NCBI GenBank assembly: GCA_947462875.1
Contig: CANHQJ010000016.1
Location: 1-64,000 of the forward strand
Length of the DNA stretch: 64,000 bases
Source: Verrucomicrobiia bacterium
GTDB taxonomy: Bacteria > Verrucomicrobiota > Verrucomicrobiia > Verrucomicrobiales > Akkermansiaceae
Direction: 5' to 3'
The notes below the pieces were generated by a model that ran no database searches, had not been told where the DNA came from, and saw only the letters and a list, made by a program, of their open reading frames with translations. The translations under genes were made by a program, and so were the position numbers. Positions 35,137 through 43,977 of this stretch are shown piece by piece (within the stretch, counting starts at the first letter, position 1; each line of letters begins with the position of its first letter).

Positions 35137-37014
35137 TTACGATGATGGTTGCGCTTCTTGCCCGCTTTTTTCGATCCAAATGGCCAGTAGGGCCAGGTCG
35201 GCGGGGGTGATGCCGCTGATGCGACCAGCCTGACCCAGGGTGCGTGGCTGGATTTGTGCGAGGCGAAGTTTTGCCTCGGTCTTCATCCCGCGGATCGCTT
35301 GGTAATCGACCCACTCGGGGATGAGTTTTTCTTCCTGACGGGCCATGCGGTCAATCTGCACCTGCTGGCGATCGAGATGACCGGCGTATTTTACCTCGGT
35401 TTCGATCAGCGGCCAGAGGGTTTCTGGGTAGCGCGAGAGAAGATCGGCCGGAAGATCCGTCCAGGTGTTTTCCATGCGACGGAACCAGAGATCGAGCTTG
35501 ATGCCGTCGTGATTGGTCTTGGTAACCCAGTGCTGGGCATCGGTGAGGAGAGAGATTTTTTCCGCAGCGCGTTGACTGCGTTCGGCGGTGACGAGTCCGA
35601 TTTCTGTGGCCAGGGGTGTGAGGCGGATATCCGCGTTGTCCTGTCGCAGCAGCAGGCGATACTCCGCCCGACTGGTAAACATGCGATACGGTTCCGTGCA
35701 GCCGCGCGTGACGAGGTCATCGATCATCACGCCGAGGTAGGCCTGATTGCGACCCAGCACGAGTGCGGGACGGCCCAGCACCTTGAGGGCGGCATTCGCT
35801 CCTGCGAGAAGCCCCTGCCCCGCTGCTTCCTCGTAGCCGGAGGTGCCGTTGATTTGTCCGGCGAAGTAGAGTCCCGCCACGGCTTTTGTCTCCAGTGTCG
35901 GCTGGAGCTGGGTGGGCGGGCAGTAATCATACTCCACGGCATAGCCGGGCCGGATGATCTCGCAGCGCTCCAGTCCGGGAATCGTGCGGAGAAAGGCGAG
36001 CTGGACCTCGTAGGGCAGTGAGGTTGAAACGCCGTTGACGTAAAACTCATTGGTGTGTCGTCCCTCGGGTTCGAGGAAAATCTGGTGCCGTTCCTTTTCG
36101 GCAAAGCGCACAACCTTGTCTTCGATCGATGGACAATACCGTGGCCCCACCCCCTCGATGATGCCGCAATACATCGGTGACTGGTCGAGATTGTTGCGGA
36201 TGATTTCATGGGTGGCAGTGTTCGTGTAGGTCATGAAACACGGCATTTGTTCCACGTGGAACATTTTGTCGGCCCAGGGATTGAGGGTGAAGATGTCGTT
36301 TTCTCCCCTTTCGATGGTATCGTAGAGGTAGCTGAAGTGCGGGATGGGCGTGTCGCCGCCCTGGACCTCGCAGCGGCTGAGATCGAGCGAACGGCCGTTG
36401 AGTCGGCACGGGGTGCCGGTTTTGAAGCGCTCGACGGTGAAGCCGAGATCCTTCAGGCTATCGCTGACGGTCGAGCTGGCGTCGCCCATGCGTCCGCCCT
36501 TTTCGTTGCGGAGGCCGACGTGCATGAGGCCGCGCATGAAAGTGCCGGCGCTGAGCACGACCGATTTGGCGCGGAACTGCATGCCGAGGCTGGTGGTGAT
36601 ACCGGTGATTTGCTCGTTTTCGACGAGGAGCGAGCCGACATTTCCCTGGTGGATGTCGAGGCCTGGTGTGTTTTCCAGGACCCACTTCATGCGGAACTGG
36701 TAGGCTTTTTTATCGCACTGGGCGCGCGGAGCGCGGGCGCTGGGGCCTTTGCTGGCATTGAGCATGCGCCACTGGATGGCTGTGGCATCGGTATTGAGTG
36801 CCATGGCTCCGCCGAGCGCGTCGATTTCCCGCACCATGTGTCCCTTGGCAAGGCCGCCGATGGCGGGGTTGCAGCTCATTTGGCCGATGGTGTCGAGGTT
36901 CTGCGTGAGCATGGCTACTGAGCAGCCGAGTCGGGCGGCGGCAAGAGCGGCTTCGATCCCGGCGTGGCCGGCACCGATGACCAGGACATCGTACTCTTTC
37001 GGGTAAACAAACAT
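35137..37014 (-). CDS. mnmG: tRNA uridine-5-carboxymethylaminomethyl modification enzyme MnmG
   Basis: A 625-residue flavoprotein (usual length about 620-630). The ATG at 37014 is preferred because [19 protein letters not shown] starts just before the FAD-binding loop. Other family segments are [18 protein letters not shown] and Y-D-Y-C-P-P. It works with MnmE to modify U34 of tRNAs. mnmG is usually near the replication origin, and here its coding sequence holds a parS-like palindrome, with another upstream. Confidence 0.98.
   Translation of the reverse strand: MFVYPKEYDVLVIGAGHAGIEAALAAARLGCSVAMLTQNLDTIGQMSCNPAIGGLAKGHMVREIDALGGAMALNTDATAIQWRMLNASKGPSARAPRAQCDKKAYQFRMKWVLENTPGLDIHQGNVGSLLVENEQITGITTSLGMQFRAKSVVLSAGTFMRGLMHVGLRNEKGGRMGDASSTVSDSLKDLGFTVERFKTGTPCRLNGRSLDLSRCEVQGGDTPIPHFSYLYDTIERGENDIFTLNPWADKMFHVEQMPCFMTYTNTATHEIIRNNLDQSPMYCGIIEGVGPRYCPSIEDKVVRFAEKERHQIFLEPEGRHTNEFYVNGVSTSLPYEVQLAFLRTIPGLERCEIIRPGYAVEYDYCPPTQLQPTLETKAVAGLYFAGQINGTSGYEEAAGQGLLAGANAALKVLGRPALVLGRNQAYLGVMIDDLVTRGCTEPYRMFTSRAEYRLLLRQDNADIRLTPLATEIGLVTAERSQRAAEKISLLTDAQHWVTKTNHDGIKLDLWFRRMENTWTDLPADLLSRYPETLWPLIETEVKYAGHLDRQQVQIDRMARQEEKLIPEWVDYQAIRGMKTEAKLRLAQIQPRTLGQAGRISGITPADLALLAIWIEKSGQEAQPSS
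36248..36263. promoter_or_regulatory. parS: parS-like site inside mnmG
   Basis: TGTTCCACGTGGAACA is a perfect 16-bp palindrome that matches the conserved bacterial parS core tGTTNCACGTGNAACa with C at the variable position. It encodes part of the mnmG reading frame (M-F-H-V-E-Q). parS is the ParB binding site for chromosome segregation and is usually placed near oriC. Confidence 0.8.
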
Positions 37015-37082
37015 AGGGAAAGCGGGGGCGCAGAGTAGCACGGACTGCGCGGCCCGACCACTGAATTTTTCACGTGGAAATT

Positions 37083-37098
37083 TGTTCCACGTGGAACA
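37083..37098. promoter_or_regulatory. parS: parS-like site between cdd and mnmG
   Basis: The same 16-bp palindrome TGTTCCACGTGGAACA lies 4 bases beyond the cdd stop, in the 87-base gap ahead of mnmG. A degenerate copy around CACGTG at 37071-37076 is only 12 bases to its left, so this may be a small cluster. Confidence 0.85.
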
Positions 37099-37101
37099 AA
37101 A

Positions 37102-37488
37102 TCATCGATTGAGGATGCCGGCGCTGCTGCGAGGTAGGAGCTGTTCGAGGGTGAAGTCGAGATGTTCCCGTCGATTGCAGAGACGTATTTCCGTGATGCC
37201 GAATTCCGCCATGACCTGGCGGCAGGCACCGCAGGGGGAGATGGGGGTGTCGGTATCGGCCACCACCACGACGGCGCGCAGCTTGCGCGAGCCCGCGGCG
37301 ATGGCAGTGGCGATGGCGGCGCGCTCGGCGCAGATGGTGAGGCCGAAGGAGAGATTTTCGACGTTGCAGCCGGAGAAGGTGTTTCCGTCTGCATCGATGA
37401 CAGCGGCGCCGACGAAGAACTGCGAGTAGGGGGCGTAGGCGCGATCGCGTGTTTGCCAGGCGAGTGTCGTGAGCGATGACCAGTCCAT
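37102..37488 (-). CDS. cdd: cytidine deaminase
   Basis: A 128-residue tetrameric type. The zinc site is visible as C-A-E-R-A-A (Cys, Glu proton donor) and P-C-G-A-C-R-Q (second and third Cys). The start is put at the ATG at 37488, since M-D-W-S-S-L-T then A-Y-A-P-Y-S-Q-F matches the family. It converts cytidine and deoxycytidine to uridine and deoxyuridine. It precedes mnmG on the same strand with the parS site between. Confidence 0.94.
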   Translation of the reverse strand: MDWSSLTTLAWQTRDRAYAPYSQFFVGAAVIDADGNTFSGCNVENLSFGLTICAERAAIATAIAAGSRKLRAVVVVADTDTPISPCGACRQVMAEFGITEIRLCNRREHLDFTLEQLLPRSSAGILNR

Positions 37489-37648
37489 GGGAAGACGATA
37501 GCGTAAAACCGGGAGTAGGGGAATGGAAAATGTCGTTGAGTTCATGGAGGGCGGTTTTCTTCGTCATATGCGTCGTTTTTTTAGATGGATTGTGGGCATG
37601 AGCAAATTTCGCTGGCAGAGTGCGTGATTTTGTGGCACATGAGGTTTC

Positions 37649-38218
37649 ATGCATCGGTGGTTTGGTTTTGCAGGTTTGTTGATAGTACTGGTGGCATTCC
37701 GCTTGGTGGGTGCTTGGCAGGGATGGATGAATGTTTCTCCCCTACCCGCTTTGTTTTTGCTGAGCATGGTTTGTTTTCAGGGGCGCGAGCGTTGGCTGTT
37801 GCCGCTCGGGGCATGGCTGATCACGGATCCGCTGTTGAACGTGTTTTATGGCCATGATCTCTTTGCCTGGGATCAACTGGGGATGGTACTGGGTCTGGCG
37901 GCCACGGCCTTGCTGGTGCCGTGGTTGAAGGCTTCCTTCAGCTGGTCGAGGGCGTTTATGGCTTCGCTGGTGGCGGCGGTGCTGTTTTATGTGGTGACGA
38001 ACACGATCTCGTTTTTGGGCTTGCCTGAATTTTATGAACGGAGCTGGCAGGGCTTTTGGCAGGCGCAGTGGTCGGGCCCTGTGGGGCTGGGGCCGACGTG
38101 GGTGTTTTTGCGCAATGCCTGCGCGGCGAATCTGCTGTTCACGACACTCTTTCTGCTTGCGCTCCGTCCACTTTCCGCGTATCTCCCTGCGCCTCTCGCA
38201 GGCTCGACATCCCGTTGA
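37649..38218 (+). CDS. DUF6580-like membrane protein
   Basis: A 189-residue protein with about five or six hydrophobic helices and conserved polar spots (W-L-I-T-D-P-L-L-N and F-L-R-N-A-C-A-A-N-L-L-F). It resembles DUF6580 membrane proteins, which look like ECF-type S components; the assignment is from memory. Its stop is 23 bases ahead of pdhA, so it may be in the pdhA-pdhB operon. Function unknown. Confidence 0.65.
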   Translation: MHRWFGFAGLLIVLVAFRLVGAWQGWMNVSPLPALFLLSMVCFQGRERWLLPLGAWLITDPLLNVFYGHDLFAWDQLGMVLGLAATALLVPWLKASFSWSRAFMASLVAAVLFYVVTNTISFLGLPEFYERSWQGFWQAQWSGPVGLGPTWVFLRNACAANLLFTTLFLLALRPLSAYLPAPLAGSTSR

Positions 38219-38241
38219 TTCCTCTCACCGAACTCTTGCTT

Positions 38242-39324
38242 ATGTCCTTTCCCGCAGCTCCTTCGCATCGTCTGGATTTCGCCTCGTCGCCGATCAACCA
38301 AGCGCTGACCGCAGAACAAAAAGTAGAATTGCTGCGCACGATGATTCGCATTCGTCGTTTCGAGCAAGCTTCCCTCAAGTACTATAATGCCGGGCGTATC
38401 GGCGGGTTCTTGCATTTGTATATTGGACAGGAATCGGTGGCAGTGGGAACGATCTCCCTGTGTGGGGAAAACGACCACAATATCACCGCCTACCGCTGCC
38501 ATGGCCACGCTCTGGCAAGTGGCATGAACATGAACGAGTGCATGGCGGAGCTTTTCGGCAAGTACACGGGAAGCGCCAAGGGCAAGGGTGGCTCGATGCA
38601 CTTTTTCGCGCCGGACAAAAATTTCTGGGGTGGTCACGGGATTGTGGGCGGCCAGACACCGCTGGGCCTGGGCCTGGCATACGGACTGAAATACAAAGGT
38701 CTCCAAGGTGCGGCGCTGTGCTACATGGGCGATGGCGCGGTGAACCAGGGCGCGTTTCACGAATCACTGAATCTGGCGGCGTTGTTTGAGCTGCCTGTCG
38801 TTTACATCATCGAGAACAACGGTTACTCGATGGGCACCTCGCAGAAGCGCTCGTCCGCGTATCGCGGTTGCCTGGCGCAGCGTGCGGAAGCCTACGACAT
38901 GGAGTGGGATCTGATCGACGGTTCCGACATTTACGAAGTGCGGGCGAAGACCCACATCGCCATGGAACGCGCGCGCAAGGAATCCCGCCCTACCGTGCTG
39001 GAGATCACCACCTATCGCTATTACGGTCATAGCGTGGCCGATGCGAATGCGAAAAAATACCGTTCGCCCGAGGAGATCGAGAATTACAAAAACAACTACG
39101 ATCCGATCAATACCTTCCGCAACCGTTTGCTCCAGGAGGGCGTGATCACGCAGGAACAGGCCGATGCGATCAACAAGGAAGCCGCCGATGAAGCGGCGGC
39201 GGCGGTGGAATTCGCCGATGCCTCTCCTGCCCCTAGCATCGAGTCGATCATGGACGATGTGTACTGGGAGGTGGATAACAAGACCATCGCGGGTCAAACC
39301 GGACGTCATTTCTTCAACGACTGA
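38242..39324 (+). CDS. pdhA: pyruvate dehydrogenase E1 component, alpha subunit
   Basis: A 360-residue subunit. The thiamine-diphosphate motif is G-D-G-A-V-N-Q-G-A-F-H-E-S-L-N, with E-N-N-G-Y-S-M-G. H-G-I-V-G-G-Q-T-P and the Y-R-C-H-G-H stretch are typical of PDH alpha. ATG at 38242 is preferred; the frame is open upstream. With pdhB it decarboxylates pyruvate and reductively acetylates E2. Its E2 partner, pdhC, is 23 kb away. Confidence 0.97.
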   Translation: MSFPAAPSHRLDFASSPINQALTAEQKVELLRTMIRIRRFEQASLKYYNAGRIGGFLHLYIGQESVAVGTISLCGENDHNITAYRCHGHALASGMNMNECMAELFGKYTGSAKGKGGSMHFFAPDKNFWGGHGIVGGQTPLGLGLAYGLKYKGLQGAALCYMGDGAVNQGAFHESLNLAALFELPVVYIIENNGYSMGTSQKRSSAYRGCLAQRAEAYDMEWDLIDGSDIYEVRAKTHIAMERARKESRPTVLEITTYRYYGHSVADANAKKYRSPEEIENYKNNYDPINTFRNRLLQEGVITQEQADAINKEAADEAAAAVEFADASPAPSIESIMDDVYWEVDNKTIAGQTGRHFFND

Positions 39325-39386
39325 ACCAAGTACGAGAAACGTAGTAGTTTTCACCCCATCAACCAATCACACTTTAGCAACTGGAT

Positions 39387-40370
39387 ATGCGCACATTGAC
39401 CTACAGAGAAGCACTTCGCGAAGGCATGGATGAAGAACTGGCCCGCGATGAAAACGTCGTGCTGATGGGCGAGGAAGTCGCCCAATACAATGGCGCCTAC
39501 AAGGTGACGGAAGGCTTGTGGAAAAAATGGGGTGACAAGCGCATTGTGGACACGCCGATTTCCGAGGCCGGCTTCATCGGCATGGGCATCGGTGCCTCGA
39601 TGCTGGGCGTGCGTCCGGTGATGGAGCTGATGTTCTGGTCCTTTCACTCGGTTGCCTTTGACCAACTGGTGAGCAATGCGGCCTGTGTCCGCTACATGTC
39701 CGGTGGGTTGATCCATTGCCCGATTGTGGTGCGTGGGCCGGCCAATGGCGGAACAAACGTCGGTGCCACGCACTCGCACATTCCCGAGGGCATGTTCGCC
39801 GCGTTTCCTGGTTTGAAAGTCGTGGCTCCAGCGACACCGGCGGATGTGAAAGGTTTGATCAAGGCATCCATTCGCGACAACGACCCCGTGTTTTTCATGG
39901 AAAACACCTTGCTCTACGGCACAACCGGTCCTGTGCCGGATCCGGCGGATGGCGACCATGTGGTTCCGTTAGGCGTGGCCGACCTGAAGCGCGAGGGCTC
40001 CGATCTCTCCCTCATCGCCCATGGCCGTTCGGTGATCCACTGCCTGGAAGCCGCGGAAACCTTGCAACGCGATCATGGCATTTCCTGCGATGTCCTGGAC
40101 CTGCGCACCATTCGTCCGCTCGATCAGGAAGCCATTCTGAAAACCGTTCGCAAAACCCATCGTGTGGTGCTCGTGGATGAGTCCAAGGCATTCGGCGGTG
40201 TTTCAGCGATGGTGGCGACCTTGATCCAGGACCATTGCTTTGATGATCTGGACGCACCGATCAAGCGCGTGACATCTCTCGATGCGCCCGCGATTTACTC
40301 CAAGTATGTGGAAAACGATCAGCTGCCGAATCCGAAGCGTATCGTGGAGAAAGTCCTGACCATTGCCTGA
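39387..40370 (+). CDS. pdhB: pyruvate dehydrogenase E1 component, beta subunit
   Basis: A 327-residue subunit with the transketolase-like motifs V-L-M-G-E-E-V and Y-K-V-T-E-G-L, E-A-G-F-I-G-M-G, and the C-terminal D-L-R-T-I-R-P-L-D and V-D-E-S-K-A-F-G-G. It starts 62 bases after pdhA and is cotranscribed with it. Length and motifs match the heterotetramer type. Confidence 0.97.
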   Translation: MRTLTYREALREGMDEELARDENVVLMGEEVAQYNGAYKVTEGLWKKWGDKRIVDTPISEAGFIGMGIGASMLGVRPVMELMFWSFHSVAFDQLVSNAACVRYMSGGLIHCPIVVRGPANGGTNVGATHSHIPEGMFAAFPGLKVVAPATPADVKGLIKASIRDNDPVFFMENTLLYGTTGPVPDPADGDHVVPLGVADLKREGSDLSLIAHGRSVIHCLEAAETLQRDHGISCDVLDLRTIRPLDQEAILKTVRKTHRVVLVDESKAFGGVSAMVATLIQDHCFDDLDAPIKRVTSLDAPAIYSKYVENDQLPNPKRIVEKVLTIA

Positions 40371-40381
40371 GGCAAAGAATC

Positions 40382-40390
40382 TTATCCACA
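40382..40390. promoter_or_regulatory. isolated DnaA-box match
   Basis: TTATCCACA is a perfect match to the strong DnaA box, in the 75-base gap after pdhB. It could be a regulatory box or a chance occurrence; nothing else supports an origin here. Confidence 0.25.
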
Positions 40391-40445
40391 AACGCATTTT
40401 CTGTTTGACCTACCCCCTACTCCATCGATTAACCTGTCGCCCGTC

Positions 40446-40820
40446 ATGAAAAACCTTTTTCTGTCTTCTCTCTGTGCTGTAACCGCTCTCGGTCTATCGT
40501 CTTGCTGCTGCTTGTTCGGTAGCAACAACACCTACAAAACCAAGGAAACCTATGTGGCTCGTCACAAGACCGTGACCAAGGAAGTCCAGGTCGCCACTGG
40601 CGCCAAAGGTGGTATCGAGACTCAAACGGTCAAAGAGAAAGTGCCGGTTTACAAAGATCGCTATGTTACCCATCGTGTGAGCTGCGTGCGTTCCTATTGC
40701 CCCCGCACCGGCGCGTGCGGAACCACCAGCGAGACGATCACCAAAATGTCGTCCAGCCAAGGCAGCGTAGGCAGCCCGCACATCGGCCTGGTGCCGACCA
40801 TGAAGCCTTTGGCTCCCTGA
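40446..40820 (+). CDS. small secreted lipoprotein, hypothetical
   Basis: A 124-residue protein with a lipoprotein signal peptide: L-G-L-S-S-C-C-C, where the first Cys (20) is the likely acylation site. The mature part has many Thr, Lys and Val, a V-P-V-Y-K-D-R-Y-V-T-H-R-V segment, and C-V-R-S-Y-C-P-R-T-G-A-C-G, a Cys-rich patch. No family is recognised. It ends at a strong bidirectional terminator. Confidence 0.72.
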   Translation: MKNLFLSSLCAVTALGLSSCCCLFGSNNTYKTKETYVARHKTVTKEVQVATGAKGGIETQTVKEKVPVYKDRYVTHRVSCVRSYCPRTGACGTTSETITKMSSSQGSVGSPHIGLVPTMKPLAP

Positions 40821-40837
40821 TCCATTGGTTTTCCAAT

Positions 40838-40873
40838 AAAAAAGCGCACGGGTCATTCCTGTGCGCTTTTTTT
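40838..40873. terminator. bidirectional rho-independent terminator
   Basis: A 15-bp stem (40838-40852 with 40858-40872, one G-U pair) with a 5-base loop TCATT has A runs on one side and T runs on the other. It serves both the plus-strand lipoprotein gene and the minus-strand OMP gene that converge here. Confidence 0.9.
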
Positions 40874-40894
40874 GTGAGGTGTTTCGGAATGGGA

Positions 40895-41539
40895 TCAGAA
40901 ACTGTAGGAGTAGGACAAGCCGATGCTGTTGAAGCCGCCCACGTCGAAGATGCCGAAACCGCCGGAGTGATGGGCGATATAGAGGTTCACGCGGTGCTCT
41001 GGAGCGCTGGGTAGTGCGAATGAAAACTGAATGGGCAGGGTGAACTTCATGTTCGATCGATTTTCATCAGGGTGGCGCTGTTCGTCCATGGCGTAAATTT
41101 CCGAGGCATACGAGAGCCCCACGCCTGCGGCAAAGCTGGTTTGAATCCATGCGTTCCAGGGGAAATCCACCCAACGCAGTTGCAGTGCGGCATTGTATGT
41201 GAGGAACGGTTGATTGGCATTTTCATCTACCAATTCCAGGCAAAGAGGCATTTCCAACAAGGGATGGTATTCCTTGCCAAACAGCTCGATGCACAGTTCA
41301 GACAGGGTTTTGGTGGCGGTGAATTGATAGACCTCCGCGCCGGCATCGCCATCCTCGACGGTAATGTTTCCTTCCAGGAAGTCATCGATTTCGTTCTTTG
41401 TCATCAGCGAAACGCCGAACTCGAAGGTCCAGCCTTCGAATACCTCCCAGTTATCAAACGTGATCAAGGCTTCCGTCTCCGCGCGTGCATGAGAGCAAGC
41501 GATCACACAACTCATCATAGCAAGTGCAAAGCGTTTCAT
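40895..41539 (-). CDS. outer-membrane beta-barrel-like hypothetical protein
   Basis: A 214-residue protein with a signal peptide (about 1-21, ending A-R-A). Alternating hydrophobic strands follow, such as F-E-F-G-V-S-L-M and A-A-L-Q-L-R-W-V. The C-terminus ends S-I-G-L-S-Y-S-Y-S-F, with the terminal Phe typical of outer-membrane proteins. No family is recognised. Confidence 0.68.
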   Translation of the reverse strand: MKRFALAMMSCVIACSHARAETEALITFDNWEVFEGWTFEFGVSLMTKNEIDDFLEGNITVEDGDAGAEVYQFTATKTLSELCIELFGKEYHPLLEMPLCLELVDENANQPFLTYNAALQLRWVDFPWNAWIQTSFAAGVGLSYASEIYAMDEQRHPDENRSNMKFTLPIQFSFALPSAPEHRVNLYIAHHSGGFGIFDVGGFNSIGLSYSYSF

Positions 41540-41681
41540 GATGCGGTTTTTTAGGGAGAAAAGGGAACTGATGTCAAGGTGTGAAACGGTGAAAATTAGC
41601 GCGATGCTCTCAGGGCTCGCCGGGGCAAAATCCTAAACCGTCCATGTATGCGCCGCTTGCGGCATGATGGTTCACGGTGTG

Positions 41682-42383
41682 TTATCCTAAGGATGCTTCT
41701 TCCTGCAGCCACACTTTTTTGCGCAGCGCCTCGAGCGCCGCGCGCACCTCGGCTTCTTTTTTGCTTTTGCCGCGCCCTTGGGCCAGTACCAAATCGCGCC
41801 AGAGAACCTGTGCGTGGAATACCTTGCGGTGATCGGGTCCGCTTTCGCCGGTGATGCGATAGCGCGGTGCTTGCGTGTCCAGGGATTGCAGGATTTCCTG
41901 AAGGGTTCCTTTGGGATTGCCCACCACCGTGCTTTCCTCCACCACGCCGATGCCTTGCTCAAACAGGCGCAGGACCAGGTCGCTGGCCGATTGATAGCCG
42001 GAGTCCAGATAAATGGCACCCACCAGCGCCTCCAGGGCATCGGCCAGTGTGGAGGGACGCTTTCGCCCCCCGCTCGCCTCTTCTCCTTTGCCTAACAAGA
42101 TATAATGTCCCAATTGCAAGCTGGTGGCGAACTGCGCCAAGGCCTGCCGTGATACCAACTGCGCGCGCAGCTTGGTCATGTGGCCTTCGGGAGAATCGGG
42201 AAATTTGCGAAACAAATGCTCGGTCAACACCAATTGCAACACGGCATCGCCGAGAAATTCCAAGCGCTGGTTGTCAAAATGCGCTTTTTGCGACTCATAG
42301 GCCAAGCTCGGATGCGTCAGTGCCTCCGCTAACAATAACGGATTGCGGAATTTGTAACCCAGTCTGACTTCAATGCTTTCCAT
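41682..42383 (-). CDS. rnc: ribonuclease III
   Basis: A 233-residue enzyme. The catalytic motif is N-Q-R-L-E-F-L-G-D-A-V-L (metal-binding Glu and Asp), with a second site A-D-A-L-E-A-L-V-G-A-I-Y. The C-terminal 70 residues are the double-stranded RNA-binding domain, including G-K-S-K-K-E-A-E. ATG at 42383 is chosen as the family start. It processes rRNA precursors and structured RNAs; the Y RNAs at 51406-51775 are possible substrates by structure only. A tRNA-His gene lies just upstream. Confidence 0.96.
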   Translation of the reverse strand: MESIEVRLGYKFRNPLLLAEALTHPSLAYESQKAHFDNQRLEFLGDAVLQLVLTEHLFRKFPDSPEGHMTKLRAQLVSRQALAQFATSLQLGHYILLGKGEEASGGRKRPSTLADALEALVGAIYLDSGYQSASDLVLRLFEQGIGVVEESTVVGNPKGTLQEILQSLDTQAPRYRITGESGPDHRKVFHAQVLWRDLVLAQGRGKSKKEAEVRAALEALRKKVWLQEEASLG

Positions 42384-42443
42384 GCCATGCGCGTTTTCCT
42401 CCTCTCCCGCCCGATGTACCATGTCACCATCCGACAGGAAAGA

Positions 42444-42519
42444 TGGGGTGATCGACGGGATTCGAACCCGCAACAACCAGAATCACAATCTGGGGCTCTA
42501 CCATTGAACTACGACCACC
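42444..42519 (-). tRNA. tRNA-His(GTG)
   Basis: The minus-strand cloverleaf has G-1, acceptor GTGGTCG with CGATCAC, D arm GTTC-AATGGTAG-AGC, anticodon loop TTGTGAT (anticodon GTG), a T arm with GGTTCGAATCC, discriminator C73 and an encoded CCA. G-1 and C73 are specific features of tRNA-His. Confidence 0.98.
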
Positions 42520-42653
42520 ATCTTTCGTTGGGGGGAGAGGAAGGTAGCTACTTTCGCACCGATGGCAAGACAAAAATGGCAATTTCTTCGCCCTGCGCGC
42601 GCCGTGGCCTGATTTTGCTATTCATTTCGCGCCGCATTGCGTCACAATCGGGC

Positions 42654-43931
42654 ATGACATGGCGCATTCATGAAAGCGTGGTCCGCGGTGAGATCGATAG
42701 CCGCGTGAAGGGCCGGGTAACCGGACGTATCTGGTTGGCGGGGCTCGATCATCCGGTGGAGCTCAACCTCAAGGGTAATCCCTGGCGCGATATGGCCGGA
42801 CATGTGCTGAAATTCACCCACGCCAACCCGAAGCCCGGCAATCTGGAGAACCTGGACGCGGAGCAAACGGGCGTGGTGGGGGATATGACCGCATCGCGCA
42901 AGGTGAAAGTGCCCGAGTTACCGATGGAGGAAATCATGCGCCTCACGAAAGCCGGCGAGCCATGGCCATGGCACTGGGCGAACTGTTTGTATCTCGAATG
43001 GTTCAGCGAGCGCAATGGCCGTGTGGTGGTCGAATCAACGGACTATCAGATCGAGATCGATGCCGAGGCGGCATGGGTGATGGATGAGGCCATGGAAAAG
43101 CAACAGTGCGTGGAAAACGCCATGGCACTCACCCATGTCATGGACCTCCTGTCCCAGGCGGTGGCTGATCAGAAGGACGCGGAGGCGGATTTTGACGACG
43201 AGGATGACGATGAACCGCAGTCGCTCGCGGAAGCCCAGGCCGACGCGGAGCACGAATACATGAACCGTCTGATGGACCGCATCGATGCCCGTATGAAGCG
43301 TGAGGGGCTGGAAGACATGTCGGATTACGAACGCATCTATGACGAGGAACGCGAACGCTTGCGCCGCGAAATGGGTTTCCCGCCAGACCCTGAGCCGACC
43401 CCTGAGCTGTTAGAGCAACAGCAAAGATGGATCGAGGAAATGAATGCCGCAGCCGAGGAGGCGATGCGTGAGATGGAAGCGGAAAAATGGATGGAGCCTC
43501 TGGATAAGAAGCGCCCGGAACTTGTCGAGCGCGCGTCAGAACTCGGTATCCGGCTGCACAAGGATGTGGACGGGCTTCTGCCCCCGGATCCATCGCGCGA
43601 GCATCCTTTGTTGGAGATTGTGAACGGCGTGTGCATCGCCTCCGCGAAACTCGCCGGCGCGCTCGGATGCCAGGAAGACGAAGAGGACTGGCCGCCCGAT
43701 CCGCTCTTTGCCGGAGACACGCTGGTTCGCCTGAAAAAAGCCCGCGCCGTGCTGCGCGATTCCCTGCGCGGGCTCGACTCGGCGGATGAGGAAAATCTCG
43801 GCACTGCCGAGTGGCGCGCCGCCACACGCGCCGAAATCCATGCCATTCTCAGTGAAGTGCAACGCCTGATCAAAGAAGTGCGCGATGTGCTCGCGGACGA
43901 CGATGATCCCACGGACACATTGCCTTTTTGA
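42654..43931 (+). CDS. large acidic hypothetical protein
   Basis: A 425-residue soluble protein, very acidic with several Asp/Glu runs, such as F-D-D-E-D-D-D-E near 180 and D-D-D-D-P-T-D-T at the end. The first 130 residues have a beta-rich pattern, including the I-W-L-A-G-L-D-H-P-V-E-L-N-L-K-G strand series, while the rest is helical (R-L-M-D-R-I-D-A-R-M and E-E-R-E-R-L-R-R-E-M). No family is recognised; it may be a PVC-specific protein. The ATG at 42654 follows the tRNA-His gene; upstream ATGs in frame would run through the tRNA and are rejected. Confidence 0.65.
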   Translation: MTWRIHESVVRGEIDSRVKGRVTGRIWLAGLDHPVELNLKGNPWRDMAGHVLKFTHANPKPGNLENLDAEQTGVVGDMTASRKVKVPELPMEEIMRLTKAGEPWPWHWANCLYLEWFSERNGRVVVESTDYQIEIDAEAAWVMDEAMEKQQCVENAMALTHVMDLLSQAVADQKDAEADFDDEDDDEPQSLAEAQADAEHEYMNRLMDRIDARMKREGLEDMSDYERIYDEERERLRREMGFPPDPEPTPELLEQQQRWIEEMNAAAEEAMREMEAEKWMEPLDKKRPELVERASELGIRLHKDVDGLLPPDPSREHPLLEIVNGVCIASAKLAGALGCQEDEEDWPPDPLFAGDTLVRLKKARAVLRDSLRGLDSADEENLGTAEWRAATRAEIHAILSEVQRLIKEVRDVLADDDDPTDTLPF

Positions 43932-43977
43932 TGATGTCCGCACTTTTCTTCGGCGCACTTTGCTGTATGTTTCCCGC

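Noticed and set aside
42387-42653. upstream extension of the acidic hypothetical protein
   Set aside because: The frame passes through the antisense of tRNA-His; the ATG at 42654 follows it and is more credible.
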